Notes under the pieces: model-generated
The model's database searches: none
What the model was told of the DNA's origin: nothing
The model's input: only the letters and a program-made list of their open reading frames with translations
Shown here: positions 33,111-44,034 of the stretch, piece after piece
How the letters are laid out: the number at the start of each line of letters is the position of its first letter
Numbering within the stretch: the stretch's first letter is position 1
Assembly: GCA_019448385.1 (NCBI GenBank)
Contig: JAGTXO010000025.1
Location: forward strand, 372,001 to 436,000
Reading direction: 5' to 3'
DNA length: 64,000 bases
Source of the DNA: Diacronema lutheri
Taxonomy: Eukaryota; Haptophyta; Pavlovophyceae; Pavlovales; Pavlovaceae
Translations under genes and position numbers: made by a program

Positions 33111-34349
33111 ATGCGATGCGCCCTCCTCCTCCTGCTCGCCCCGTCGGCGGGCAGCGAGATGGCGCTGCGGCCGCGCGCGGCGTTGCGCGCGAGCGCCAAG
33201 CTTAGCTACCAGCGCGTGAGCGAGCTCGAGGCGCGCCTCTACTCGCGCCAGCTCCTCCGCTACTCCAATCTCGGGCTCGATGGCGAGTCGGACGCGAAGG
33301 CCATCTCGGCCGTCACGAGCGCGCTCGTCTTTGGCGGCGCAACAAGCGGCGCGCTCGTCGTGCAGGAATTGCCCGGGCCGGACATTGTACGCTGGTGCGT
33401 CTCCGCGCTCCTCATCTGCTCGCCGTACGCCTTTCTCTCCCTTGGGCTCACCACGCCCGGGCTCGTGCAGCGGGCCGTTTCCGCCGGCCGGCGGCTCATC
33501 AGCCCAGCGTACCGAGCGCGCATGCTGCGGCACGAGGCGGGGCATTTCCTCGCCGGATACCTCGTGGGGCTGCCCGTCACGCGCTACTCGGCCAACGCTG
33601 CCCTGAGCGCGGTCGAGTGTGGCCCGCCCGTCCGCGCGGACGGGGGCGTACCGGACGGCACGCGCGCGCGCTCGCAGCCGGGCGCAGCCGACGTCTCGGC
33701 GGAGGATGCGCTCAACCGGCTGGCAGTCGTGTCGCTCGCGGGCATCGTTGCCGAGTGCCTCTGCTTTGGCCAGGCCGAGGGCGGCCTTGCCGACCTCTCC
33801 CAACTGCACGCCGCGCAGCTGCGCGCGCGCGCCCTAGGCAGCACGGACGACGACGACGCCGTGCAGCGCGAGCGCGGCGAGGACGAGCGCAACCGCGTGC
33901 GCTGGGCGGCGGTGCAAGCGTACGCGCTGCTGCACGGCAATGGCGCCGCGTTCGAGCGCCTCGTCCGCGCGATGGGCGCTGACTTGGCAGTGCGAGACTG
34001 CGAGGCGGCCATTGATGGCGAGCGCGAGCGCGAGCGCGGCCGGGCGCCGCCCGCTGCTTTCGCTCCGGCGGCGCTCGCGGAGGAGCTTGCGGAGCCATGG
34101 GCGTACGCGAACGGGCAGTGGCCGGTCGAGCGGCGGGCCAAGGCGTCGGCTCGAGCGCACAAGAGCGAAGCTCGCTCTGTGGCCGGAAGCGCCGATGACG
34201 CCACGGCCGCCGCCGCGCTGAACGCAGCCGTACGACGAGCGCGCGACGTGGTCACGCGCGATCCGCAACTCTCGGCGGCGGTCGTTGCGATGATCGGTGC
34301 CGTCAGCCTCGTCGCCGAGGCCGTGGCCAAAGGGACGCCGCTGACCTGA
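33111..34349 (+). CDS. M41-like (HEAGH) membrane protein, probably plastid
   Basis: Intronless, 412 residues. It begins with a short hydrophobic signal (MRCALLLLLAPSAG) and then an acid-poor segment, which would fit plastid import through the secretory route. Two hydrophobic segments (about 66-85, 95-120) precede the zinc motif HEAGH (141-145) in RHEAGHFLAGYLVGLPVT. Downstream ALNRLAVVSLAGIVAECLCF and AEGGLADLSQL match a plant group of FtsH-like peptidase-domain proteins that lack the AAA ATPase part. M41 peptidases are zinc proteases of organelle membranes; whether this ATPase-less form is active is unknown. The C-terminal 120 residues are charged and Ala-rich, ending in a weakly hydrophobic helix. 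Confidence 0.75.
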   Translation: MRCALLLLLAPSAGSEMALRPRAALRASAKLSYQRVSELEARLYSRQLLRYSNLGLDGESDAKAISAVTSALVFGGATSGALVVQELPGPDIVRWCVSALLICSPYAFLSLGLTTPGLVQRAVSAGRRLISPAYRARMLRHEAGHFLAGYLVGLPVTRYSANAALSAVECGPPVRADGGVPDGTRARSQPGAADVSAEDALNRLAVVSLAGIVAECLCFGQAEGGLADLSQLHAAQLRARALGSTDDDDAVQRERGEDERNRVRWAAVQAYALLHGNGAAFERLVRAMGADLAVRDCEAAIDGERERERGRAPPAAFAPAALAEELAEPWAYANGQWPVERRAKASARAHKSEARSVAGSADDATAAAALNAAVRRARDVVTRDPQLSAAVVAMIGAVSLVAEAVAKGTPLT

Positions 34350-34460
34350 GCGTGCGTATGAGCACGCGCAAAGAGCCGCGCACACTTTTGACACGGCGCG
34401 GCCGTGGCCCTGCACTCACGCGGCGTACATCGGCCGCGCCGAGTCAAGCGGCCGCGAAAG

Positions 34461-35036
34461 CTACTTGCTGGCCGATTTTAGGTACGCGAGCATCGTCTTC
34501 TCGTCGGTCACCTCGTACGGGTCCGCGGCCGAGTTGGGCGTGATGCCGCCACCCTCGATGAAGATCTTCTCGACCTTCCTGTCGTTGAGGACGCACGAGT
34601 AGCGCCACGAGCGCTCACCAAAGCCGCGCTCCGTGTCCCACACGCAGCTCATCCCCATCCCACGCGTGAACGCGGCGGCGCCGTCGGGCAACAGCTTCAC
34701 CTTCTTGAAGCCGTTCGCGCCGAGCGTCTTGTCCTCCTCGAGGCCCTGCTTGAGGCCCCACTGGCGCATGACGAATGCGTCGTTCACCGAGAGGCAGTAT
34801 ACCTCGTCAATGCCGAGGCTCTTCATCTCCTTGTACGCCTTTTCGTAGCCCGGCAGCTGGAAGGACGAGCACGTCGGCGTGAACGCGCCGGGCAGAGCGA
34901 AGAGCACGCAGCGCTTGCCCTTGAAGAGCTCGTCGGATGTCACGTCCTTCCAGTCAAACGGGTTCTCGTCCTTCGAATTGATGCGCACGCGCGTCTTGAA
35001 GATGACGCTTGGCACCGTCGATCCCTCCTTGGCCAT
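34461..35036 (-). CDS. Type II (Prx5-like) peroxiredoxin
   Basis: Intronless, 191 residues from the ATG at 35036; an in-frame ATG at 35081 would add 15 residues. Thiol peroxidase that reduces hydrogen peroxide and alkyl hydroperoxides. The peroxidatic cysteine is C56 in LPGAFTPTCSS and C81 lies exactly 25 residues further, the spacing of the resolving cysteine in atypical 2-Cys type II enzymes. The conserved FVMRQWG and the Arg in WRYSCVL are present. No clear presequence, so cytosolic location is likeliest. It diverges from the MED14-like gene with about 120 bp between starts. Confidence 0.93.
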   Translation of the reverse strand: MAKEGSTVPSVIFKTRVRINSKDENPFDWKDVTSDELFKGKRCVLFALPGAFTPTCSSFQLPGYEKAYKEMKSLGIDEVYCLSVNDAFVMRQWGLKQGLEEDKTLGANGFKKVKLLPDGAAAFTRGMGMSCVWDTERGFGERSWRYSCVLNDRKVEKIFIEGGGITPNSAADPYEVTDEKTMLAYLKSASK

Positions 35037-35157
35037 CGGCGTTGGCGTCGACGCGCGCGCGCTCGAAAAGCACTTCCCCATTGATTCTCTCGTCCACTTT
35101 TTGGACAGCTTTTTCCAGGTTTGAGGTTTCTGGTTTTCTGGAAAGGGCGAAGGCGCG

Positions 35158-38100
35158 ATGGCGACGGGGCGCGACGATGTCGCATACGCCCACCCCGACT
35201 CGGTCGTCACTGTGCGCGCCGTGCACGCGACGATCGCGGCGCTTGACCGCCTCGTGGCGTGCTTGTCGGACAAGGCCGGCGCTGACCCTCACAGTGTGCT
35301 CGACGGCTTGTGCGCGCCACGTTGCGCACTGCGAGCGACGCGTCGCGCGCATGGTCAGAGGCTCACGGTGACGCCTGAACCCCACGTGCGCAGGTATTGC
35401 CTGAAGCGCGAGCTCGCGTCGATGGTTGCTACGATCGTCTCACACGATGCGGACATTCCCTTTGTCGCAATCGAGTGCGCGCCGCCGTGCGGTAGCCGCG
35501 CATACGTCTCCGGCGCCCCTCCCCACTGCGCTAAACGCTCACTGCGCTGCGCCCGCGCATCCCGCGTTTGCGCGCACGCGTGCGCGCGCACGCGCCTTTG
35601 GCTCGCCGCCTTTGACTTTGCGGCAGGCGCGTCGACGATGGCGTCAACCCGCTCCGCCTGCACTTTCCGGCCGACGGGAGCGCCCAGACTGGCGGCCTAC
35701 CCTCCTTCGCAGGTGCGATGGAGGAGCTTGCACTGCTCAGCGGAAAGCGCGCCATCCTGGAGGTGCGTGCGGCGCGCGGAAAGCGGGCGCGGCGCGGCAG
35801 GGTGCCAAGGGCAGGGTGCCAAGGGCAGGGCGCGAGGGCAGGTCTGCCGACAGAGCACCGCTCCTAACCCGCCGACAGGGCAGCTGTGCGAGCGCCGCGC
35901 TTGGCCCCGCCGTACGCACCTGCTCGTCCACGCACGCCTGCCGCTTTTGGGTTGGCCTTGGCCTTGGCGCTTTGAAGCGCGGCGCGCTCCTGGCCGCGCT
36001 CAGCGCACACCCCCCCCCCCCCCCCCCCCCCGGCGCGCTCTGCCTGCGATCCGCAGAACTTCCGCGTCGCATCGGCGGACGCGCTCGGCCTCGCGCTGCC
36101 CGCCGCGCCGCTGCTCCCGCCGGGCGCGCGCGCGCCGCAGCCCCAGTGCCCGCCACCCGAGCTGCCATGCATACGCCTCGCCACGGTCGCGTCCGCATGC
36201 GCGGACAGCACGTCGAGCGACATCGCTGTGGCCATGCGCATGCTTGCTCACAACACATGGCCGCCGACCGGCCGCCGGCTTGCCGCGGCGAGCCTGGCGC
36301 CGTTGGCAGCCGCGCTCGCAACTGCCAAGAGCGCGCTCGCACGCCTCGCCGCCATCGCGGGCTACGCGCCGTGGTTCGCCGCAGCGCGCGCGCTCAGCGC
36401 GCCGGGCGGCGGCGCGCGCGCGCTCGCGGACGCGCGCGCCGGGTTCGACGCGGTGGCCGGCGCGCTGCGCAGGACGGCGCGCTGCCTCTCCGACGGCTGG
36501 CCGCGCCCGTACGACGCGTCGCTCCCGTACGACACGCGCGCGGCGCTTGACTCACTCTGCGCTGGCCAATGGAGTCTGCTACCAACCGCAGTCTGGTCGT
36601 CCGCGCTGCCGCCCGAAGTTGCGCCCCTTCGCGCAGCCGAGCTCGAGGCGGAGGATGCCGCCGCCGACGCGCGCGCGTGCGCCGCAGGCGGCGAGCCCCC
36701 GACCGCGCGCGCGCACGAGCGCTTCGAGCGCGCGGCGAGGCTGCAGGCGGTGCGTCTGCGTTCCAGTGCGCGGCTGGCGGGGCGTTTAAATATCCGCGCG
36801 GTGGGCGGACTTGTCGTCGCGAGCCTTGACGGCCTGTACCGCGTCTGCCTCTTCCCGCTCGGCTCGCAGCGAGACGCGGGCTGGCGCGTGCGCCACCTCG
36901 AGCTGCAGCTGCGCGTCGGTGCGGCGGACGTCGCGCGCCTCGCGCGCGCGCAGGCGAAACTGGGCGCGGAAGTGGCTGCCGCGGTCGAATACGGCGCCGC
37001 GGTCGAGGCGGCCGCGGTCGACGCGTCGGGTGGCGCGGCGAGCGCGCGCAGCCGCAGCGCCGCGCGCTCGTCTGCGGCCGTGCCCTCGGCGCTGACCGCC
37101 GGACCCGTCGACGGCGCGCCGGACGCGCCGGACGCGCCGGACGCGCCGGACGCGCCGGACGCGCCGGACGCGCCGGACGCGCCGGACGTACCGGACGCGC
37201 CGGACGTACCGGACGCGCCGGGTGCGATGGACGCACATGACAGCACTGGCGCGCATGACGCGGAGGACGAGCAGCAAGGGCTGGGCGCGCGCGCCGATGT
37301 GCGCGCGCCGGTTGGCGGCGACGAGCCGCGGCAGCCGCCGCCCACTCAGCCGCCCCTGTCCGCTCTCGAACTCGCAGACTCGCTCGTGTCCGCATTTGCA
37401 GCCGCGCACGCTGTTGCGACGCTGCGCGCGCAGGCGCAGCAGCTGCGCGCCGCCGCGCCGCCATGGACCTCGTCCGGTGCGCTCGGCGTCGCGGACATCC
37501 TCGCACCGGCCGGGCGCGCGGCGGACGCAGCCGGCAGCGCGCTCGCGCTGCGCGCCGAGGCTGCGGCGGCCGCGGCGGGCGCGAGCGCCGCGGGCGCGGC
37601 GGCAATCGCGGGCACAGGCGTCCGTTTCACCTATTGGCCGCGCCAGGTCGCGGCGGGCGGCGCGCCATTCGGCGTGGTCGTCCGGCCGCGCTCTGCGGCC
37701 GAGCGCAGCGTTCGCCGCGCGCGCGCGGCGGTGCGCGATGCGGCCGGCGGCGTCGACGGCGGCGTCGGCGGCGGTGTCGACGGTGTTGCGCTCAGCTGCC
37801 CGCACTCGACCGAGTACCTCCACGTCGAGCTGCACCCGCCCCCCGACGCGCCCGTCGACGACGCGCACGCGACGTGCGCGTCCGTGCGCGCGCCGGCGTC
37901 GCGCGCGTTTGCGCCCGACTGTGCCGAGCGCGGGCGCGGGCTGCCGCTCACCTTACGGATGACCGCCGTTGACACGGAGGCGTTCCTGCACTCGTGCCTC
38001 CGCGCGCACTGCCACTTGCTCCTCGCCCGGCTCGCCGCGCTCCTGCGCGCCGCGCCCGCCGGCGGCTGGCGCTGCGAGCTGCACAACGCGGGCGCGCCCA

Positions 38101-39767
38101 CCGGCGACACTTTGCTGCCGCCTGGGCCCGAGCCGCCCCCATCGCTCGCCGCGTCCGCCGCGTTGGAGTCAGCGCGCGCGTGCCCCGCACGCGCGCGCGT
38201 CACGCTGCGCAGCGGCGGCGGCTTGCTCGTCGCCGTGACGCCGCTCACCGGTAACTGGCTCTTGGAGCTCGAGGGCTTGGCACGCACGTCGACTGCCAGC
38301 GGCGTGGGCGCGGGCGCGGGTGCAGGCGCGGGCGGCGCGCCGTCGTCGGCGCGCGACGGCGCTGACACCGAGCTGCTCGCGCCGCTCCTCGCGGCCCTCG
38401 ACCGCGCCTCGGAGCTGACGGCACCGCTCGCACCGCCGGGCACAGCGCCCGGCCGTCCAACCGTCGCGCCTGTAACGGCTGCGGCGAATGCGGGATCCGC
38501 GGCGCGCGCCACAATGCTTGGGGCAATCATCAGCGAGATGACACAGCTCGAGCTGAAGCTCGCGCTGCGCCGCGTCGGTGCGCGGCTCTGCGCGCGCGGC
38601 CTCGCGCGGCTCGCCGCGCCCGCGCCACCTGCCGCACGCGTCGCGGCCGTGCGCGCGTGGCGCGAGCGGCGGAACGCGTCCGCGACGGGCGCATCGGCCA
38701 AGTTGAGCGCGGCGGCTTTGGTGGGCGCGCGCTCGGCGTTCGAGTTCGACGTGCTAAGCGCACCTGGCGCAACGTTCGCCAGTGCGTCGAGCGCGATCGC
38801 CTCCGCGTGCACCACGGCGATCGCGCTCGATGGCGCGCCTGCGCGCAGCGGCCTGCCGTCGCTCGAGCTCGAGCTGTGCGCCGGGTGGGCGGGCGGCGCG
38901 CGCGACGCGCGCGACGGTGCCACAAGTTGCGCGTCGGGTGTAACGGGCGAGCTCGCGCTGCTCGGCTTTGGTCGAAACGAGCGTGCGCCGCGCGTTTCCG
39001 TTTCACTCATCCTCGTAACGGCACGCACCGAGTCCGGCGCCGCGCCGGACGACGCCAGCGCGGGTGCTGGCGAGGGGCCCGTTGCGAAGGCGCACGCGCC
39101 GTGTCCGCGATCCCCAGCCATCTGCCTCTTCCGGCTGGCGCTGCCCGTGAGATGTGTCGCGCACGGCACAGCGGCTGAGTCGAGCGGACGCGATGCGCGC
39201 ATTCCGGCCGAGCCGGACATTCCTCCCGAGCCGGACGGCACTTGCTTTATCTGGCTGGGCGACGGCGGTGGAGAGTTGGTGGACGGCCAGCTGCAGCCGC
39301 ATCGGGATGACGAGGCGGGCCGCAAGCGCGCGCGCGACGGCGCAGTGCGCGCACTCGGCGGCGCGCGCGCGCGACACGAGCGCGACGCGGGATGCGAGTG
39401 GGGTGGGTGTGAGTGGGCCCAGTGGCTGCACGACACGCTGCGCGCGGCGTCGTGCGCGCTGCGCCTCGCTCGCGCCGAGGCGGAGCTCGTCGCGCACGGG
39501 GCGCAGATGCACACGCCGGACGAGCCGACGGACGGGCATGGCGGCGCGGCCGCGGCCATGCCCGCGGCGCGCGCGCTCGAGCGCGTGCGCTCGCTCCTGG
39601 GCGTGCAGGGCGCGCCGGATGCGCGCGTTGGTGGCGGTGGAGGTCCGGACGGAGCGGACGCTGGCGATGCCTCCGGCGAGGCGTCAGGTGCGCGCGTGCT
39701 TGTACTGTCGCGCGCGCCAAGGGTGCGCGCAGCGCATCGCATCGCCCCCCTGACTCCCGAGCCATGA
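35158..39767 (+). CDS. Probable Mediator subunit MED14 (RGR1-like)
   Basis: Four exons (35158-35309, 35394-35474, 35627-35762, 36057-39767) give 1,359 residues in one frame. Donors are GTGCGC or GTGCGT, acceptors GCAG; the exon 3 join is set by the good frame DDGVNPLRLHFPADG, and intron 3 (294 nt) contains a poly-C tract. The segment GLVVASLDGLYRVCLFPLGS followed by GWRVRHLELQL resembles the MED14 repeat in which a beta hairpin leads into WRLL-x-L. MED14 is the backbone of the Mediator complex in the nucleus. Much of the rest is Ala-rich and includes a PDA repeat. The assignment rests on weak similarity, length and layout; exons 1-2 are the least certain. It could be another large helical scaffold. 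Confidence 0.5.
36010..36031. repeat. 22-nt poly-C tract within an intron
   Basis: Lies 25 bp before the acceptor of intron 3 of the MED14-like gene and could serve as a pyrimidine tract. Confidence 0.9.
37116..37218 (+). repeat. Nine-base tandem repeat encoding Pro-Asp-Ala
   Basis: About eleven units of GCGCCGGAC (two variant units with GTA) keep the frame and encode (PDA)n with two PDV units. Confidence 0.9.
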
Positions 39768-39876
39768 CGCTGCACACTCAAACCTAGACTTCGGGCGCGA
39801 GTGTTCTTTCAAAAGGGGTCGAGGTCGCGCCCGGCCACAGGGGCGGGGCGGCCTTTGCGGGAACTCGCGGCGCGAG

Positions 39877-42800
39877 ATGCTGCGGCTCAAGGCGAGCGAC
39901 TGGCAATGCGGCATGTGCGGATACTTCAACGAGGATGGCGACGACCTATGCGATATGTGCGACGCGCCCATCGAGCTCGACGAGCAACGGCTCACGCAGC
40001 GCGCGGTCGCGATCGCGCCGGACGCGGCCTCGTTGCACGCCGGTGCCGGCCTGGCGCCCGCCGCATTGGCGGACGTCGCGCCGTGCGCGCAATATGACGA
40101 GATAGAGGAGGTGGCGCTCGCGCGCGAGGATGCGTTGCGTTACTCGCGTGACGATAGCTTTGCGTGGACCGCCGCCGTGCACGTGCTCAACGCGAGCGCG
40201 TTTGGCAACATGTCGTTCCGCGGCGCGCAGCTGCCGGCCATTCACGCGGCGCTCGACGGCCGCGACTGCGTGCTGCTCCTGCCCACTGGTGCGGGCAAGT
40301 CGCTTGCGTACCAGCTGCCCGCGCTCGCGCGGCCTGGCATGACGCTCGTCATCGGTCCGCTCGTCGCGCTCGCCTGCGACCAGGTCGCGGGCCTGCGTGC
40401 GCGCGGCATCGAGGCGAGGCTTCTGAGCAGCCACCAGCCCGCCGAGGAGAAGGCGTACACGCTCGCGCTGCTCGATGCCGACCCGCCACCGCGGCTGCTG
40501 TACGTGACGCCTGAGCGCGTCTCGCAATCGCCCGCCTTCCTGCGGACGCTGGCGCGCCTCGCCGCGCGCGGGCTTTTGCAGCGCATCGCTGTTGACGAAG
40601 CGCACTGCATCGCCGCGTACGGCCACGACTTCCGCCCCGACTATCTAAGGATCGGTCAGCTGCGAGAGCGCTTTGCCGACGTGCCAATCACCGCGCTCAC
40701 TGCCACCGCCACGCACGCCGTGCTCGGCGAGCTCATGCAGCGCCTCCGCCTCCGCCGGCCGGTCGTGTTCCGCGCACCGCTCGACCGCCCAAATATTCGT
40801 TTCCAAGTTCGGCCCAAGACAGCCGGGACGCTCGACGAGATCGCGCAGCTCGCGCAAGAGCTTTGCCCGCTCGACAGCCAGCGCTGCATGCGCGCCGGCG
40901 CGCGCGCGCGACACGGCGCGCCCGACGCCGACGCCGACGACCCGCCGCGGCACGACGACCAGGCGCTGTGCGCGCGCATCGGCGGCGGCTGCTGCTGCGC
41001 CACCGCGCGACGTGCGCGACACGCCGGCACCGACGCGGACGACGACTCTGATGCGAAGGACGCGCGCGTGGGCTCGGACGTTGAGGCGGAGGACGACACG
41101 AGTGCGCTGCGCGCGCGCTGCGATGACGGCTTACGCGCGCGCTCCGTCGGCGTGGTCTACTGCCTGTCGTGCAAGGAGGTCGAGACCGTCGCGGACGCGC
41201 TCGTCCGGCGTGGCGTGCGCGCCTCCTTCTACCACGGCCAGCTCGAGCTCGACGAGCGGCAGGCGGCGCACGAGGCGCTGCGCGTCGGGCGCGTGCAGCT
41301 CCTTGTAGCAACTTGCGCTTTTGGCATGGGCGTCGATCTGCCGACCGTCTCGCTCGTCGCACACTTCACGATGCCCGGTGCGCGCCCGCCCGCATTACTG
41401 CCGCGGACGCGAGCGCCGAGCGCGCGGCCGTCGACGGCTGACGGCCGACGGCGCGGCGCGCCGCCGCGCCAAGCCGAGCTGAGCGCGCAGCTTCACCTGG
41501 TCACGCGCTGTGTCACGTACCGTGACGCCCGCGCCTGCGCCCATCGCACGCCGCGTTCTCACCTCACGCGCCGGACGCGTGTGTGCGGTGCGTGCGCGTC
41601 CGGCCTGCCCTGCCTTGGCCGGCGCGCGCGTCCGCCGCGGCCGATCGCAGGCGCGCCGGACGCACTCTACCAGGAAGCGGGCCGTGCCGGCCGTAACGGC
41701 CAGCCGGCGCAGCACGTGCTTTTCTTCGCGTACGCGGACAAGAACCGCATCGAGGCGATGCTCCGTCGCGGCGCGCTCGCGCGCGCTGACTCGGACGCAG
41801 CTGGCGCCGAATGCGCGAGCGCGCTCCGCCGACGGCTCGCAGACCTTCTCACTGTGACTGGGTACGCGCTCGACGCAGCTGAGTGTCGGCGCGTCCGGCT
41901 GCTGCGAGCCTTCTCGCAGACGCCGCTCGCGCGCGCGCCGGCCGCGCGCGCGGACTGCTGCGACGTGTGCGCGCGTGACGGCGACGGGCCTCATCCGCCG
42001 CGCGACGCGCGCGCGCTCGCCGCGCACGTCCTCGCGCTGCTGCGCGCGCTGCGCGGCGGCCGCGGCGCGGAGGCGGCTGGTGGGCTCTCCGTGCGCTACC
42101 TTGCAAAGCTCGCGGCGGGGAGTCGCGGGCGCGACGTGCTCGACGCCGAGCACCAAAAGCTTCCCGGCTACGCCGCCGTCGCCGAGCTTGGGCAGGCGGG
42201 CGCGGTCAGGCTCGTTCAAGCGATGGTCGTCGCGCGCTTTTTGAATGAGCGCGCGACGCCGACCGCGCATGGCGGCGTGAGCACCGACGTGAGCGCGGGG
42301 CCGCGCGCGAGCGAGCTGCTTGACGGCGCGCAGAGCCGCGATCACGAGCCCTTCTTGGTGTGCTTGCCGCCGCTCTCGGCGCCCGCGCGCGACGGGCGCG
42401 CGGCCGGCCGCCCGCTCCCCGTCGTGCGGCGCGGCGCGAGCGCGCACGCTCGCGGGCGCGCGTCGCCGCGCGCCGACGAACCGCAGCACGAGCGCACGCC
42501 ACTCGCGGCAAAGGGCAGCGGGTGGCATGTACATGCAAGCTCGGTGCTGCTCGAAACTTGGCTCCAGCCAGCCGGCGCGCCCGGCGCATGCGCGCGCGGC
42601 GTGGGCGCGGGCGCGCGCGCGCGCGCGGCGCGTTCGGCCGACGCGGGCGGCGCGGACGCGAGGACCGGCGGCGCGGACGGACGGCATGACGGCGGTGGCG
42701 GCGGGAGCGCTGCCGATGACGACGACGACGAGGCGGAGGCGGAGGCGCTGCTGTGTACTCTGGACTGCGAGGGCGACCGCCGCCTTGACCCCGTCCGCGT

Positions 42801-44004
42801 GCGGTGTGGATGGGACGCGGACGACCTGGGCGCTTTTGAGTTCAGGCACGCGCGCTGCGCCAATGTGGACGGCATGGCGGCAGTCGAGCAGCTGCCCGAC
42901 GGCTCGAGCGGGCGGAAGCGGCCGTGCCGGCGCGAGCTCTCCGCCGCGCGCACGCGAACGCGCGGCGACGACGCCATGCGCTCGACTTGTGCGCGCGCGC
43001 GCGAGGGCGCGACCCCACCAGCGCGGCGGGCGCGCGCGCGCGCGCGCGGCGGCGGAGCGGAGGAGGAGGAGGAGGCGACGATGGCAGTTGGCGAGCAGCA
43101 GGTGGTGGACGCGGCGGAGCACGTGGGGGCGACGGAAGGCGCGCGACCGCGCGGCCTGTTCGCGCACTTTGCCCACCGCCCGAACCGCGCGCCCCTCGCG
43201 CGGCTTGACGAACCAAACGGCGCACGGCGCGCCGCGGCGCGCGGCAAGGCCGGCGGCGCGGCGCGTTGTGCAGACGGTGCGCAGCACACTGGTGAGGGCG
43301 GCGACGGCGGCGGCGACCGCACGGGGGTGGCGCGCGTCGGGGAAGAGGGTGAGCCGAACGATGGCCGCGGCTCCTCGCACGATGGCGGCGATGCCTCGCC
43401 AGGGCTGCCATGCGGCGAGCAAAGCGCATCGCCGCAGCTGCTGCGCGAAAAGGCCGCGTCGCGGACAGCAGCAGGGCGCGCGCCCGAGCAGCGGCGGCCG
43501 ATGCGCCTCTTTTTAACATCGGGCGGAGGCGAAAAGCCGCCGTGCAGGGAAAGCAGCGCCGCGGTGCGAGGGCACGTGCCGCACGGCGCGGGGGTGCACC
43601 CGCTGCGGCGGCGAGGCGCCGAGCAGGGGGTGCACGCACGCAACGCGCCGCCCGTGCCACATGCGGCGAGCGCCGATCGCGCCGCGCGCGCGCACGGTGC
43701 GGTCGGCGTGGGCGTCGCTGCCGACGACGACGCCGCGCAGCCGCTGCGCGCGTGCAAGCAGGACCCAAGGCTCGTTCGGCGCGTATGCCAGCTTGGACGC
43801 GAGGGCCTGCCGCCGGCCGCCATCGACCGCCGGCTGAGCGCCGACGGCTTCAAGAATTCGAGCGGGCGGCCGTGGGCGGCCAAGAACGACGGGCGCGTCG
43901 TCGTGCGCATCTTGCTCAATCACGGCCTCGCCGTCAGCGGTTCGGATCCCAAAATCCGAGAGTACGCGCGCTCATACGCTGCCGTGCTGGAGGGCAGGGT
44001 GTAG
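39877..44004 (+). CDS. RecQ-family DNA helicase with N-terminal RanBP2 zinc finger
   Basis: Two exons (39877-41377, 41651-44004) give 1,284 residues. The intron (273 nt, donor GTGCGC) is in frame and stop-free, but removal restores the motif join HFTMPGAPDALYQEAGRAGRNG. A RanBP2-type zinc finger (WQCGMC..CDMC, C11/C14/C25/C28) is followed by superfamily 2 motifs: LPTGAGKS (K141), DEAH (about 240), TALTATAT, YHGQL, ATCAFGMGVD and QEAGRAGR, and by a RecQ-type zinc-binding Cys cluster (ADCCDVC). The enzyme unwinds DNA 3' to 5' in repair and recombination. An Asp/Arg-rich insert separates the two helicase lobes. The long C-terminal tail is low complexity but ends in a compact segment (about 1205-1284) like the HTH part of serine recombinases (GLPPAAIDRRLSADGFKNSS). 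Confidence 0.9.
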   Translation: MLRLKASDWQCGMCGYFNEDGDDLCDMCDAPIELDEQRLTQRAVAIAPDAASLHAGAGLAPAALADVAPCAQYDEIEEVALAREDALRYSRDDSFAWTAAVHVLNASAFGNMSFRGAQLPAIHAALDGRDCVLLLPTGAGKSLAYQLPALARPGMTLVIGPLVALACDQVAGLRARGIEARLLSSHQPAEEKAYTLALLDADPPPRLLYVTPERVSQSPAFLRTLARLAARGLLQRIAVDEAHCIAAYGHDFRPDYLRIGQLRERFADVPITALTATATHAVLGELMQRLRLRRPVVFRAPLDRPNIRFQVRPKTAGTLDEIAQLAQELCPLDSQRCMRAGARARHGAPDADADDPPRHDDQALCARIGGGCCCATARRARHAGTDADDDSDAKDARVGSDVEAEDDTSALRARCDDGLRARSVGVVYCLSCKEVETVADALVRRGVRASFYHGQLELDERQAAHEALRVGRVQLLVATCAFGMGVDLPTVSLVAHFTMPGARPPALLPRTRAPSARPSTADGRRRGAPPRQAELSAQLHLVTRCVTYRDARACAHRTPRSHLTRRTRVCGACASGLPCLGRRARPPRPIAGAPDALYQEAGRAGRNGQPAQHVLFFAYADKNRIEAMLRRGALARADSDAAGAECASALRRRLADLLTVTGYALDAAECRRVRLLRAFSQTPLARAPAARADCCDVCARDGDGPHPPRDARALAAHVLALLRALRGGRGAEAAGGLSVRYLAKLAAGSRGRDVLDAEHQKLPGYAAVAELGQAGAVRLVQAMVVARFLNERATPTAHGGVSTDVSAGPRASELLDGAQSRDHEPFLVCLPPLSAPARDGRAAGRPLPVVRRGASAHARGRASPRADEPQHERTPLAAKGSGWHVHASSVLLETWLQPAGAPGACARGVGAGARARAARSADAGGADARTGGADGRHDGGGGGSAADDDDDEAEAEALLCTLDCEGDRRLDPVRVRCGWDADDLGAFEFRHARCANVDGMAAVEQLPDGSSGRKRPCRRELSAARTRTRGDDAMRSTCARAREGATPPARRARARARGGGAEEEEEATMAVGEQQVVDAAEHVGATEGARPRGLFAHFAHRPNRAPLARLDEPNGARRAAARGKAGGAARCADGAQHTGEGGDGGGDRTGVARVGEEGEPNDGRGSSHDGGDASPGLPCGEQSASPQLLREKAASRTAAGRAPEQRRPMRLFLTSGGGEKPPCRESSAAVRGHVPHGAGVHPLRRRGAEQGVHARNAPPVPHAASADRAARAHGAVGVGVAADDDAAQPLRACKQDPRLVRRVCQLGREGLPPAAIDRRLSADGFKNSSGRPWAAKNDGRVVVRILLNHGLAVSGSDPKIREYARSYAAVLEGRV

Positions 44005-44034
44005 GGGGTCGCTCTCGCGCACTTTACGCCAAGG

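Noticed and set aside
37116-37218. CRISPR-like array
   Set aside because: Units are 9 bases, contiguous and coding; there are no spacers, and the genome is eukaryotic.
41378-41650. 91-residue insertion in the RecQ helicase
   Set aside because: It is bounded by GTGCGC and GCAG, and its removal restores a conserved helicase motif, so it is an in-frame intron.
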